In this document: positions 1 through 6,053 of the stretch, piece after piece | Layout: every line of letters begins with the position of its first letter | How positions within the stretch are numbered: the stretch's first letter is position 1 | Assembly: GCA_002705465.1 (NCBI GenBank) | Contig: PAGS01000047.1 | Coordinates: forward strand, 1-6,053 | Origin: Halieaceae bacterium | Lineage (GTDB): Bacteria > Pseudomonadota > Gammaproteobacteria > Pseudomonadales > Halieaceae | Direction of reading: 5' to 3' | Length of the DNA: 6,053 bases | Notes under the pieces: generated by a model | Told to the model about the DNA's origin: nothing | Database searches by the model: none | Seen by the model: the letters and a program-made list of their open reading frames with translations, nothing else | Translations under genes and position numbers: made by a program

Positions 1-362
1 ACCGGACACCCGGCCGCTTGGTCGAATTTGCAGCGGGCGCGGCGGATCGCGGTATCAAGGTGATTATTGCCGGTGCGGGGGGCGCAGCGCATCTGGCCGG
101 TATGGCGGCCTCCATGACGCATCTGCCCGTCATCGCCGTGCCCGTTTCCAGTCAACAGTTAAATGGTTTGGACAGTTTGCTCTCCATGGTACAGATGCCA
201 AGGGGTGTGGCGGTTGCCTGTCAGGCGATTGGTGAAGCCGGCGCCTACAATGCCGGGCTGATGGCTGCCCAGATATTGGCGACTTCAGACCCCGATTTAT
301 CGACCGCGGTGCAACACTGGCGGGCGCAACAGACCGCTAACGTCCCCCACGCCGTCGACTGA
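1..362 (+). CDS. purE: N5-carboxyaminoimidazole ribonucleotide mutase PurE, class I (5' end cut off by the window)
   Basis: PurE moves the carboxyl group of N5-CAIR to carbon 4 to give CAIR, a cytosolic step of de novo purine synthesis. It consumes N5-CAIR made by PurK, encoded directly downstream. The reading frame is open from the left edge: bases 1-2 fit the end of a His codon, and the first full codons read RTPG. This places the edge inside the AHRTP active-site motif, whose histidine is about residue 45 in E. coli. The Gly-rich phosphate-binding stretch [10 protein letters not shown] follows at visible residues 22-31, then the [14 protein letters not shown] and IGEAGAYNA blocks. About 119 residues remain after the His, against about 124 in E. 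coli, so only the N-terminal third is missing. The TGA stop (360-362) shares its A with the purK ATG. The TTG at 18 is internal and not a start. Having a PurK partner fits the class I (bacterial mutase) type. Confidence 0.96.
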   Translation, partial: RTPGRLVEFAAGAADRGIKVIIAGAGGAAHLAGMAASMTHLPVIAVPVSSQQLNGLDSLLSMVQMPRGVAVACQAIGEAGAYNAGLMAAQILATSDPDLSTAVQHWRAQQTANVPHAVD

Positions 363-1477
363 TGCAGATCGCGATCGCGGGCTGCGGCCAATTGGCCAGA
401 ATGCTGGCCCTCGCGGGTTGGGAGATGGGACACCACTTCTCCTTCATCGCGGACCCGGGAGAAGGCACAGACTGCGTGGCCGGATTGGGTAAAGTGGTGG
501 TGTGGGACGAGGAAACCCACTTCGCTACGCTCTTCGGGGCATTGGGTTCACCCGACGTGGTCACAGTGGAAAAGGAACACGTGAATGTGACCCTACTCGA
601 AGGGCTGGCTGAGTACTGTCGGGTTGCACCGAGCCCGGACGCGATCCGGATTTGCCAGCACCGCGGTAGAGAGAAGACCTTGCTCCAGTCGCTGGGCATC
701 GACACCGCACCCTTCCGGGTGGTGGAGGACGCATCATCACTGATTGCCGCGGTGGAGTCGGTGGGCTACCCGACCTTTGTCAAATCCTGTGAGCTGGGCT
801 ACGACGGCCAAAACCAATGGTTGCTGCGCGACGCCGCAGCGCTGGATGCCCTTGCTGATCAGATGGACGCCCTGCCTCCCGTGGTTATCGAGGGTGCCGT
901 TCACTTCGATCGTGAACTGTCGCTGATTGCGGCCCGTTCGCTAAGCGGCGAGATTGCGCTGTATCCGCTGGCTGAAAATCGACATCGAGAGGGGATCCTG
1001 CTGACTTCTGAGGTGCCCGCCGACAACGTGCAGGCGGCAACGATCTCGCAAGCCACCGAGATCGCTCATACTCTGCTGAAGCATTGGTCCTACGTGGGTG
1101 TGCTCTCCATCGAACTGTTTGATGAGGGCGGAAAGCTACGCGTCAACGAGCTCGCTCCCCGGGTACACAACAGCGGTCACTGGTCTCAGAACGCGGGCGT
1201 GACATCGCAGTTCACCAACCACATCCGCGCTATTACCGACACCCGTCCCGGCGCCACCAACCCGGGCCAGTTCGCAGGCATGGTCAATCTGCTCGGGCGA
1301 GCACCCGCTGATGAACTGCTCGAGGCGGCGGACGTGAGTCTGCACTGGTACAACAAATCCATTCGCAGTCGCCGCAAGGTCGGCCATCTGAACATCCAGT
1401 CGGCAGATCGTCAGCAGCTGAAAAAACGGTTGGTCGAGCTGGAATCTGCGCTCTATCCCGACGGGGAGCCGCTCTAA
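362..1477 (+). CDS. purK: N5-carboxyaminoimidazole ribonucleotide synthase PurK (ATP-grasp)
   Basis: PurK uses ATP and bicarbonate to carboxylate aminoimidazole ribonucleotide to N5-CAIR, the substrate of PurE. The product has 371 residues (E. coli 355). Visible parts are an N-terminal nucleotide-fold motif AGCGQLARM (residues 6-14), the EK segment of the central domain (QHRGREK, 99-105), an ATP-grasp lysine and loop (FVKSCELGYDGQNQW, 139-153), and the ATP-contacting Glu region around E177. The segment YPLAENRHREGILLTS is at 201-216. The likely Mg-binding pair is E251 and E263, the latter in NELAPRVHNSGHW. The C-terminal HWYNKSIRSRRKVGHLN signature lies near 329-346. The ATG at 362-364 overlaps the purE TGA (TGATG) with no clear ribosome binding site, so translation is probably coupled to purE. 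Several normally conserved positions differ from the usual PurK pattern (see findings), but the metal ligands and overall length are intact. It is probably active. Confidence 0.96.
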   Translation: MQIAIAGCGQLARMLALAGWEMGHHFSFIADPGEGTDCVAGLGKVVVWDEETHFATLFGALGSPDVVTVEKEHVNVTLLEGLAEYCRVAPSPDAIRICQHRGREKTLLQSLGIDTAPFRVVEDASSLIAAVESVGYPTFVKSCELGYDGQNQWLLRDAAALDALADQMDALPPVVIEGAVHFDRELSLIAARSLSGEIALYPLAENRHREGILLTSEVPADNVQAATISQATEIAHTLLKHWSYVGVLSIELFDEGGKLRVNELAPRVHNSGHWSQNAGVTSQFTNHIRAITDTRPGATNPGQFAGMVNLLGRAPADELLEAADVSLHWYNKSIRSRRKVGHLNIQSADRQQLKKRLVELESALYPDGEPL

Positions 1478-1483
1478 AGAGCG
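1470..1483. other. Short hairpin over the purK stop codon
   Basis: CGCTC (1470-1474) and GAGCG (1479-1483) form a 5-bp perfect stem around the four-base loop TAAA, which contains the purK stop. No T-run follows on either strand, so it is not a canonical intrinsic terminator. It could slow polymerase or protect a 3' end, or it may be chance in GC-rich DNA. Confidence 0.25.
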
Positions 1484-1507
1484 CTGGCCAATCAGCTCAC
1501 GCGGCTA

Positions 1508-1542
1508 TCAGATCGGTGTCCGTTGCGGATAATCGGATCTGA
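1508..1542. terminator. Imperfect hairpin in the convergent purK/der spacer, possible bidirectional 3'-end structure
   Basis: The 84-base spacer between the two convergent genes contains a 7-bp perfect inverted repeat, TCAGATC (1508-1514) with GATCTGA (1536-1542). Nested inside is a second stem, TGTCCG (1517-1522) with CGGATA (1526-1531), including one G-U wobble and a TTG loop. A small asymmetric internal loop separates the two stems. The position between facing genes suits a shared terminator, but neither strand has a following T-tract, so termination is an inference from location and symmetry only. Nothing else is recognisable in the spacer. Confidence 0.3.
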
Positions 1543-1561
1543 CAGCGAGACGCAGGCGGCA

Positions 1562-2989
1562 TTAGGCGTCGCGCTTTTTCTGACGCGCCTTCTTTTCTGA
1601 CTTCTTGATGTGGCTCATCATGCGCCGCCGGCGCTGAACCTGTCGCTGGGTTAATTTATTGCGTTTCCCTGCATAAGGATTATCACCAGAGCGAAGCTCA
1701 ATACGGATAGGCGTACCGTGCAGGGCCAGCTCTCGGCGAAAGGTCTTTTCCAAGTAGCGCTGGTAACTCGCCGGCAGCGCCTCGGTCTGGGTACCGTGCA
1801 CCACGACCACCGGCGGATTCTGCCCGCCCGCGTGGGCATAACGAAGTTTGACCCGGCGGCCGTTCACCATAGGTGGTGGGTGGGTCGCCACCGCGTCTTC
1901 CAGAATGCGTGTGAGTCGGGGCGTACTCAAGGCTCGCGTCGCGGCCTCGTGAGCCGCGTGAGTCGAGCCGTAAAGCTTGCCCACGCCCGACCCGTGCAAG
2001 GCTGAGATAAAGTGAATGTCCGCGTAGTCAATAAATTGCAGGCGCCGTCGCAATTCTGAGCGGATCCAGTCCCGCTCGTCGGCCTCGATCCCATCCCACT
2101 TGTTCAGCGCAATAACCAGTGCGCGGCCAGCGTCAATGCACTGCCCCAATAAGTGCAGGTCCTGCTCCACAATCCCTTCATGGGCGTCCAGCGTCAGGAT
2201 GACCACCTGTGCGTCGGCGATTGCCTTGAGGGTTTTGACAATCGAGAATTTCTCTACCGCCTCGCGGACGTTTTTGCGTTTGCGCACACCGGCGGTATCG
2301 ATCAGCGTGTAGCGTTGGCCCCGGCGCTCGTAGTCAATGTAGACGCTATCGCGGGTCGTGCCCGGTTGGTCGAAGACCACCACCCGCTCTTCCCCGAGCA
2401 GGCGATTCACCAGCGTCGACTTACCCACGTTCGGGCGCCCGACGATCGCTACACGAATACCACCGCTGGCTGCGTCCGGCTCCTCGGGTGACGTGCTGTC
2501 GATCCACGGCGAGAGAACCGAACTGATCAGCTTTCTTACGCCACGATTGTGCGAAGCGGCAATGGGATGGATCAGATCTACGCCCAACTGATAGAAGTCG
2601 CTGGCGGCAATGTCCTCTCCTACTCCGTCGATCTTGTTGACCACCAGATGGAAGGGCTTACCCGTTGTCCTGAGGTGAGTGACCAGAGATTCATCACCCG
2701 GTTGCAAGCCTGCGCGACCATCAACAAGTAAAAGCACAACGTCCGCTTCGGCAATGGCAGCCATTGACTGGCTCGCCATGGCCGCATCGATACCCGCCTC
2801 CTCGCCAGTGATGCCACCGGTATCGATGACAATGAACCCGGTATCCTCGATGCGCCCCTGTCCGTACTGCCGGTCCCGCGTGAGCCCCGAGAGGTCAGCA
2901 ACCAGTGCATCCCGACTGCGGGTCAGTTGGTTAAAGAGGGTGGATTTGCCAACGTTGGGGCGGCCCACCAGAGCGAGCACAGGGAGCAT
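1562..2989 (-). CDS. der: Ribosome assembly GTPase Der (EngA), tandem G domains plus KH-like domain
   Basis: Der is a cytosolic double GTPase that acts in maturation of the 50S ribosomal subunit. The 475 residues show two complete GTPase domains. The first has G1 GRPNVGKS (9-16), switch I around LSGLTRDR (33-40), G3 DTGG (56-59), G4 NKID (118-121) and G5 near 145-147. The second has G1 GRPNVGKS (184-191), GTTRD (210-214), DTAG (231-234), NKWD (296-299) and SALH (329-332). The linker between them is short (about 164-177) and mildly acidic. A KH-like RNA-binding domain covers about 350-445, followed by a strongly basic Lys/Arg tail that runs about a dozen residues past the E. coli end. Total length is slightly below the 490 of E. 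coli, mainly because of the shorter linker. The ATG (2989-2987) lies 4 nt after the bamB stop. It has no strong ribosome binding site, which suggests coupling to bamB. Der is the last gene of the operon. Confidence 0.97.
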   Translation of the reverse strand: MLPVLALVGRPNVGKSTLFNQLTRSRDALVADLSGLTRDRQYGQGRIEDTGFIVIDTGGITGEEAGIDAAMASQSMAAIAEADVVLLLVDGRAGLQPGDESLVTHLRTTGKPFHLVVNKIDGVGEDIAASDFYQLGVDLIHPIAASHNRGVRKLISSVLSPWIDSTSPEEPDAASGGIRVAIVGRPNVGKSTLVNRLLGEERVVVFDQPGTTRDSVYIDYERRGQRYTLIDTAGVRKRKNVREAVEKFSIVKTLKAIADAQVVILTLDAHEGIVEQDLHLLGQCIDAGRALVIALNKWDGIEADERDWIRSELRRRLQFIDYADIHFISALHGSGVGKLYGSTHAAHEAATRALSTPRLTRILEDAVATHPPPMVNGRRVKLRYAHAGGQNPPVVVVHGTQTEALPASYQRYLEKTFRRELALHGTPIRIELRSGDNPYAGKRNKLTQRQVQRRRRMMSHIKKSEKKARQKKRDA

Positions 2990-2993
2990 GGCG

Positions 2994-4166
2994 TCAGTTT
3001 CGCGTTTCGACGTCGTAGGCTTTCAGCGTACCGTCGTTGGTGTAGACGAACAGTCGGTTGCCCTGCACCAGCATGTCTGCCCGCGCACCGCCAGCGTCAA
3101 CTTTGGTTCTCCCGACAATGTCTCCATCCACCTGGGACAACAGGTGGAGATACCCTTCGAAGTCTACGACCGCGACGTAGCTGCTGACCGGGGTCGGTCG
3201 GGACAGGTTTCTGAAGCCCAGATCAATGTTCTGCCAGCGGACGCCCTGCCCATTGCGCAGGAAAGCGCTGATGGTGCCGTCGTCATCAGCAACGTAGACA
3301 TTGCCAAACCCGACACCCACACCTGATACCGACGAGACATTGCGCTGCCAAATCCGGCGCCCTGAGCGAATATCGATAGCAACGAGCCGGCCCTGATAGC
3401 TCGCGGCGTACAGCTCGGTGCCCTGCAGTGCCATGGTGCCGTCGATATCGACGATCCGCTCGATCTCGGAGCGGCCCTGCGGGATGGCAACGCGCGCCTC
3501 CCAGGCAACGTTCCCGGAACGCAGGTTCACCGCAACAACCTTGCCGTCCGCGAACCCCGCAATGGCATTATCGCCAAGAATCATGGGCGTGCCGGTTCCG
3601 CGCAGCGTCAAAACGGGCACATCGCTGGTATAGGTCCAGCGCACTTCACCATTCTCATAGTCAAAACCCATCAACTTGCCGTCATAGGTCTGAGCTACCG
3701 TGTATTGACCATTGGCCTGTGGCGCCGAGAGCACCTCGCCCGAGACGACCGTGCGCCAGATCTCTGCACCGCTGCTGGCATCAAGCCGCATCACCAACCC
3801 TTCGGACGCTCCCACAAATATCGAGTCCCCGTGGTGGCCCACACCGCCCGAAAGCGCCAGTTCGAGATCTCGCTTCCAGCGGACGCGGCCACTCTTGGGC
3901 TCCACAGCCATCAGTCTACCCTCGGCAGAGGCGACATAGATGGTGTCCTTCACCAACACCGGATTGATTTTGTAGAGACCCTCACCCTGTCCGTCGCCAA
4001 CACCCCGCGACCAGCGACTTTTCAGCTTCGCCTGCTCCGTGATCTTCTGCAGCTCCACTGGCTCCCGGGGGTCAAATTCGTCATCACTGAACCAGCCTTT
4101 GATCGTGCTGCAACCGGTCACCAGTGCGAGACTCAGCACCCAAATAAAACGGCAGGATCGGAACAT
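2994..4166 (-). CDS. bamB: Outer membrane protein assembly factor BamB (lipoprotein beta-propeller)
   Basis: BamB is a periplasm-facing lipoprotein of the BAM complex, which folds beta-barrel proteins into the outer membrane. With the ATG start it has 390 residues (E. coli 392). A lipoprotein signal peptide ends in the lipobox VTGC with Cys19. Ser follows at +2, not Asp, so outer-membrane sorting is expected. The rest is a PQQ/WD40-like propeller: blades repeat a G-x-L-x-A-x-D-x-x-SG-x-x-x-W pattern, with the Trp at about 97, 137, 177, 222, 273 and 311. Two further blades (about 336-356 and 376-389) lack the Trp, giving eight in all. LTLR (186-189) and DID (240-242) align with the E. coli LSLR and DVD residues that mutagenesis linked to BamA binding. 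The ATG at 4166 shares its A with the yfgM TGA. An in-frame TTG just before it (4169) is an alternative start: a GAGG at 4180-4177 lies 7 nt from the TTG and 10 nt from the ATG. Confidence 0.96.
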   Translation of the reverse strand: MFRSCRFIWVLSLALVTGCSTIKGWFSDDEFDPREPVELQKITEQAKLKSRWSRGVGDGQGEGLYKINPVLVKDTIYVASAEGRLMAVEPKSGRVRWKRDLELALSGGVGHHGDSIFVGASEGLVMRLDASSGAEIWRTVVSGEVLSAPQANGQYTVAQTYDGKLMGFDYENGEVRWTYTSDVPVLTLRGTGTPMILGDNAIAGFADGKVVAVNLRSGNVAWEARVAIPQGRSEIERIVDIDGTMALQGTELYAASYQGRLVAIDIRSGRRIWQRNVSSVSGVGVGFGNVYVADDDGTISAFLRNGQGVRWQNIDLGFRNLSRPTPVSSYVAVVDFEGYLHLLSQVDGDIVGRTKVDAGGARADMLVQGNRLFVYTNDGTLKAYDVETRN

Positions 4167-4843
4167 CAACTGGCATCCTCGGCAGGTGCATCCTCTGACG
4201 AGGAGGGAAAGCGCGTCTCCAGAGTGCGTACCTTATTATCGAGGACCACACTGTACTGGCCCAAATCAGATGCCAAATCTCGACCCTGACGATAGGCCGT
4301 CAGCGCTGCCTCGGGTCGACCGGCCGCAAGATGGATGTCACCCTCTGCCTGAGCATAGGCGACTCGATAGGCGCTACTGCCCTCGGCAAGAATGGCTAAC
4401 GCTTCAGTTTCATTGCCTTGATCGGCCAGCACGCGCGCCAACCGTAATTGAATCAGTTGGCCTATATCGGAACCCGTGTCGCCGGCGGTCAAAGCCCAAC
4501 GAAGCGCCGCTTCTGCGCCCGACATATCACCGGCATCGACGGCGATACGCGCCTCCAGCATCGCGCCAAATCGCGCGTAAGTGGAACTCGCGTGGTCATC
4601 TCTCAGCTCAGTAGCCAGCGACGCCAATGCGTCGGGATCACCGTCACCTAGATGATTCGCCAACATCGCGGCGTAAAGATCTGAGGCTGCCTCCGTCCGG
4701 GAGTCCGTGAAACCCTGATACTGCTGCCAGCCAACGGTGCCCAGAACCGCAACCACCACCGCGGCAACAATGCCCTTGCCGTTTTCATCCCACCAACGTT
4801 TGAGGGCTTCAAGATCGGCCTCATCCTGCATGTGATCCGCCAC
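4166..4843 (-). CDS. yfgM: YfgM family tetratricopeptide-like inner membrane protein (SecYEG ancillary subunit)
   Basis: In E. coli, YfgM is a single-pass inner-membrane protein found with SecYEG and the chaperone PpiD, thought to help secreted proteins leave the translocon. The 225 residues (E. coli 206) begin with a short cytosolic segment containing LEALKRWWDENGKG (11-24), close to the E. coli VEAVKRFFAENGK. One hydrophobic helix follows (about 24-39). The periplasmic part is Ala/Leu-rich helical repeats of TPR type, including LRLARVLADQGNETEALAIL (about 133-152) and GDIHLAAGRPEAALTAYRQG (about 158-177). The family LDNKVRTL-like end is at 191-198, followed by a mostly acidic, Ser/Ala-rich tail. 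The start is GTG at 4843, because AGAGGAG sits 6 nt upstream. The next in-frame ATG (4831) is too far from that site. The gene lies 15 nt after hisS and overlaps bamB. Confidence 0.93.
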   Translation of the reverse strand: MADHMQDEADLEALKRWWDENGKGIVAAVVVAVLGTVGWQQYQGFTDSRTEAASDLYAAMLANHLGDGDPDALASLATELRDDHASSTYARFGAMLEARIAVDAGDMSGAEAALRWALTAGDTGSDIGQLIQLRLARVLADQGNETEALAILAEGSSAYRVAYAQAEGDIHLAAGRPEAALTAYRQGRDLASDLGQYSVVLDNKVRTLETRFPSSSEDAPAEDAS

Positions 4844-4849
4844 GCGCGA

Positions 4850-4856
4850 CTCCTCT
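4850..4856 (-). promoter_or_regulatory. Strong ribosome binding site deciding the yfgM GTG start
   Basis: On the minus strand this reads AGAGGAG, a near-perfect Shine-Dalgarno match, 6 nt before the GTG at 4843-4841. It fills most of the 15-nt hisS-yfgM gap and selects GTG over the ATG 12 bases further in. Confidence 0.8.
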
Positions 4857-4858
4857 CA

Positions 4859-6053
4859 TCAGGCACCTTGTGCCTCGGCGAGATACCCCGCCACAAATGC
4901 TTCCAACTCTTCGTCCGCGATGGTGCGCTGTTCGGCGTCAGCCCTGAGCGGTTTCAGGGTTACCTGTTGCGCAGCCACCTCTGCGTCACCATAAACCAGT
5001 GCCCAAGCGGCTCCGCTTTTATCAGCACGTTTGAACTGGCTTTTGAAGCTACCACCACCCAAATGCTGAATGATGTCGAGCTCCGGATATCGGCGACGCA
5101 GTGCGTCCAATCTTGGCAGACTGTGTCTTAAAGCAGTCTCACCTGCTGTGATGACATACAGATCCGCCGGGGTCGAGACTGTAATATCCAGCGCCTGCAT
5201 GAGCAAGGTCAGTCGTTCCAGACCGACAGCGAAGCCCGCCGCAGGCGTCGCCTTGCCCCCGAAGGTTTCTACCAGCGTGTCATAACGCCCTCCCCCACAC
5301 ACCGTACTTTGCGCGCCCAGATGGCCGGTAGTCCACTCAAATACGGTCTTGTTGTAGTAGTCGAGACCACGCACTAGGCGCGGGTTGACCGCGCAGGGGA
5401 TATTCAGTGCGCCGAGGTAATCGAGTAGCTGGTCAAAGTCAGCCTGGGCGTCAGCGTCGATGTAGTCTTGCAGAAGCGGCGCCTCATCAAGAACGCTTTG
5501 GGTGTCAGAGTTTTTACTGTCCAGAATCCGCAGGGGGTTCGTCTCAAGGCGTCGCTGGCTGTCCTCATCAAGCTGGTCTCGACGCTGCGACAAATAAGTC
5601 ACCAAGGCCTCACGGTAGCGGGCACGGTCAGCCGCTGACCCGATCGTATTGATTTCCAGTTGCAGCGCATCATCAACGCCCAGGCGACACCAGAGTTGAC
5701 GGCATAGCGCGATCAGCTCCGCGTCCTGATCGGGGGTCGCCACCCCGAAGGCTTCCACGCCCACCTGGTGAAACTGTCGTTGCCGTCCCTTTTGCGGGCG
5801 CTCGTAGCGAAACATCGGGCCCATGTACCACAGGCGTTGGGGCGTCACCGCCAGATTGTGCTGCACCACGGCCCTGACACAGCCGGCCGTGCCTTCAGGA
5901 CGCAGTGTCATGCTCTCATCGTTGCGATCGGCAAAGGTATACATCTCCTTTTCGACGATATCAGTGACCTCGCCGATAGAGCGCGCAAAGAGTTCGGTCG
6001 ACTCAATAATCGGTAGCCGGATTTCCGAATAGCCGTAGCTGGAGAGCACCTCT
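4859..6053 (-). CDS. hisS: Histidyl-tRNA synthetase HisS (5' end beyond the right edge)
   Basis: This class II aminoacyl-tRNA synthetase charges tRNA-His in the cytosol. About 397 residues are visible. The frame is open to the right edge, and the first visible Val aligns with about residue 32 of the 424-residue E. coli enzyme, so roughly 31 N-terminal residues are missing. The GTG at 6049 is therefore internal. Counting from that Val as 1, the class II motif 1 region holds YSEIRLPIIE (7-16), and TLRPEGTAG is at 48-56. Motif 2 is MFRYERPQKGRQRQFHQ (79-95). The histidine-specific signature LVRGLDYYNKTVFEW is at 225-239, with GGGRYD at 252-257. Motif 3 is GFAVGLERL (272-280). The anticodon-binding domain starts near 295 and includes GGGSFKSQFKRADKSGA (about 328-344). 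The gene ends in two consecutive in-frame stops (TGATGA). It is the first gene visible in the operon; in E. coli ispG precedes it. Confidence 0.97.
   Translation of the reverse strand, partial: EVLSSYGYSEIRLPIIESTELFARSIGEVTDIVEKEMYTFADRNDESMTLRPEGTAGCVRAVVQHNLAVTPQRLWYMGPMFRYERPQKGRQRQFHQVGVEAFGVATPDQDAELIALCRQLWCRLGVDDALQLEINTIGSAADRARYREALVTYLSQRRDQLDEDSQRRLETNPLRILDSKNSDTQSVLDEAPLLQDYIDADAQADFDQLLDYLGALNIPCAVNPRLVRGLDYYNKTVFEWTTGHLGAQSTVCGGGRYDTLVETFGGKATPAAGFAVGLERLTLLMQALDITVSTPADLYVITAGETALRHSLPRLDALRRRYPELDIIQHLGGGSFKSQFKRADKSGAAWALVYGDAEVAAQQVTLKPLRADAEQRTIADEELEAFVAGYLAEAQGA

Noticed and set aside
18..20. TTG as a start codon for purE
   Set aside because: The frame is open to the left edge and encodes RTPG immediately before it, part of the conserved AHRTP active-site motif, so the true start is upstream of the window.
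245..705. Minus-strand open frames opposite purE and purK
   Set aside because: They are antisense to well-supported genes, have low-complexity composition and no identifiable domain or ribosome binding site.
2679..3326. A 215-codon open frame on the plus strand, antisense across the der-bamB junction
   Set aside because: It lies opposite two clearly real genes, its translation shows no recognisable domain, and long antisense frames are expected in GC-rich coding DNA.
3000..4100. Repeated protein pattern in bamB as a possible tandem DNA repeat
   Set aside because: The repetition is at protein level (beta-propeller blades). The DNA of the blades is not detectably repeated.
3428..4614. Several plus-strand open frames of 179-194 codons opposite bamB and yfgM
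   Set aside because: Their translations are Arg/Pro/Ser/His-rich, typical of reading GC-rich genes in the wrong frame. The opposite-strand genes match known families along their full length.
6047..6049. GTG as a start codon for hisS
   Set aside because: It aligns with an internal Val around residue 32 of E. coli HisS, and the frame continues to the window edge, so the true start is outside.

Overview
The window is a compact, high-GC stretch of bacterial chromosome holding only housekeeping genes. It reads as a gammaproteobacterium. The minus-strand order hisS - yfgM - bamB - der is the arrangement known from E. coli and many relatives. The proteins resemble their E. coli counterparts along their whole length, and BamB and YfgM are typical of this lineage. 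The genus cannot be fixed from the sequence. Some details, such as the Der switch I stretch [12 protein letters not shown], look more like pseudomonad or marine gammaproteobacterial versions than enteric ones.

Layout. Bases 1-362 hold the 3' two thirds of purE on the plus strand. purK (362-1477) follows and shares one base with the purE stop. An 84-base spacer (1478-1561) separates purK from a convergent minus-strand operon. Read in its own direction, that operon runs from the right edge: hisS (5' end cut off), yfgM, bamB and der, ending at 1562. Its gaps are very small: 15 nt, a 1-nt overlap (or 4 nt with the alternative start), and 4 nt. It is therefore almost certainly one transcript with translational coupling. 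Promoters for both units lie outside the window. The convergent spacer contains weak hairpins but no textbook U-tract terminator.

How the genes work together. PurK and PurE carry out two consecutive steps of de novo purine synthesis: AIR to N5-CAIR to CAIR. The opposite operon mixes translation (histidyl-tRNA synthetase and the ribosome-assembly GTPase Der) with envelope biogenesis. YfgM is an inner-membrane partner of the Sec translocon, and BamB is an outer-membrane lipoprotein of the BAM complex.

No mobile element, CRISPR array, RNA gene, prophage or defence-like gene is visible, and I found no evidence for an undescribed system. The observations below are modest: an atypical set of PurK motif residues, the structure of the convergent spacer, and start-codon details in the operon.
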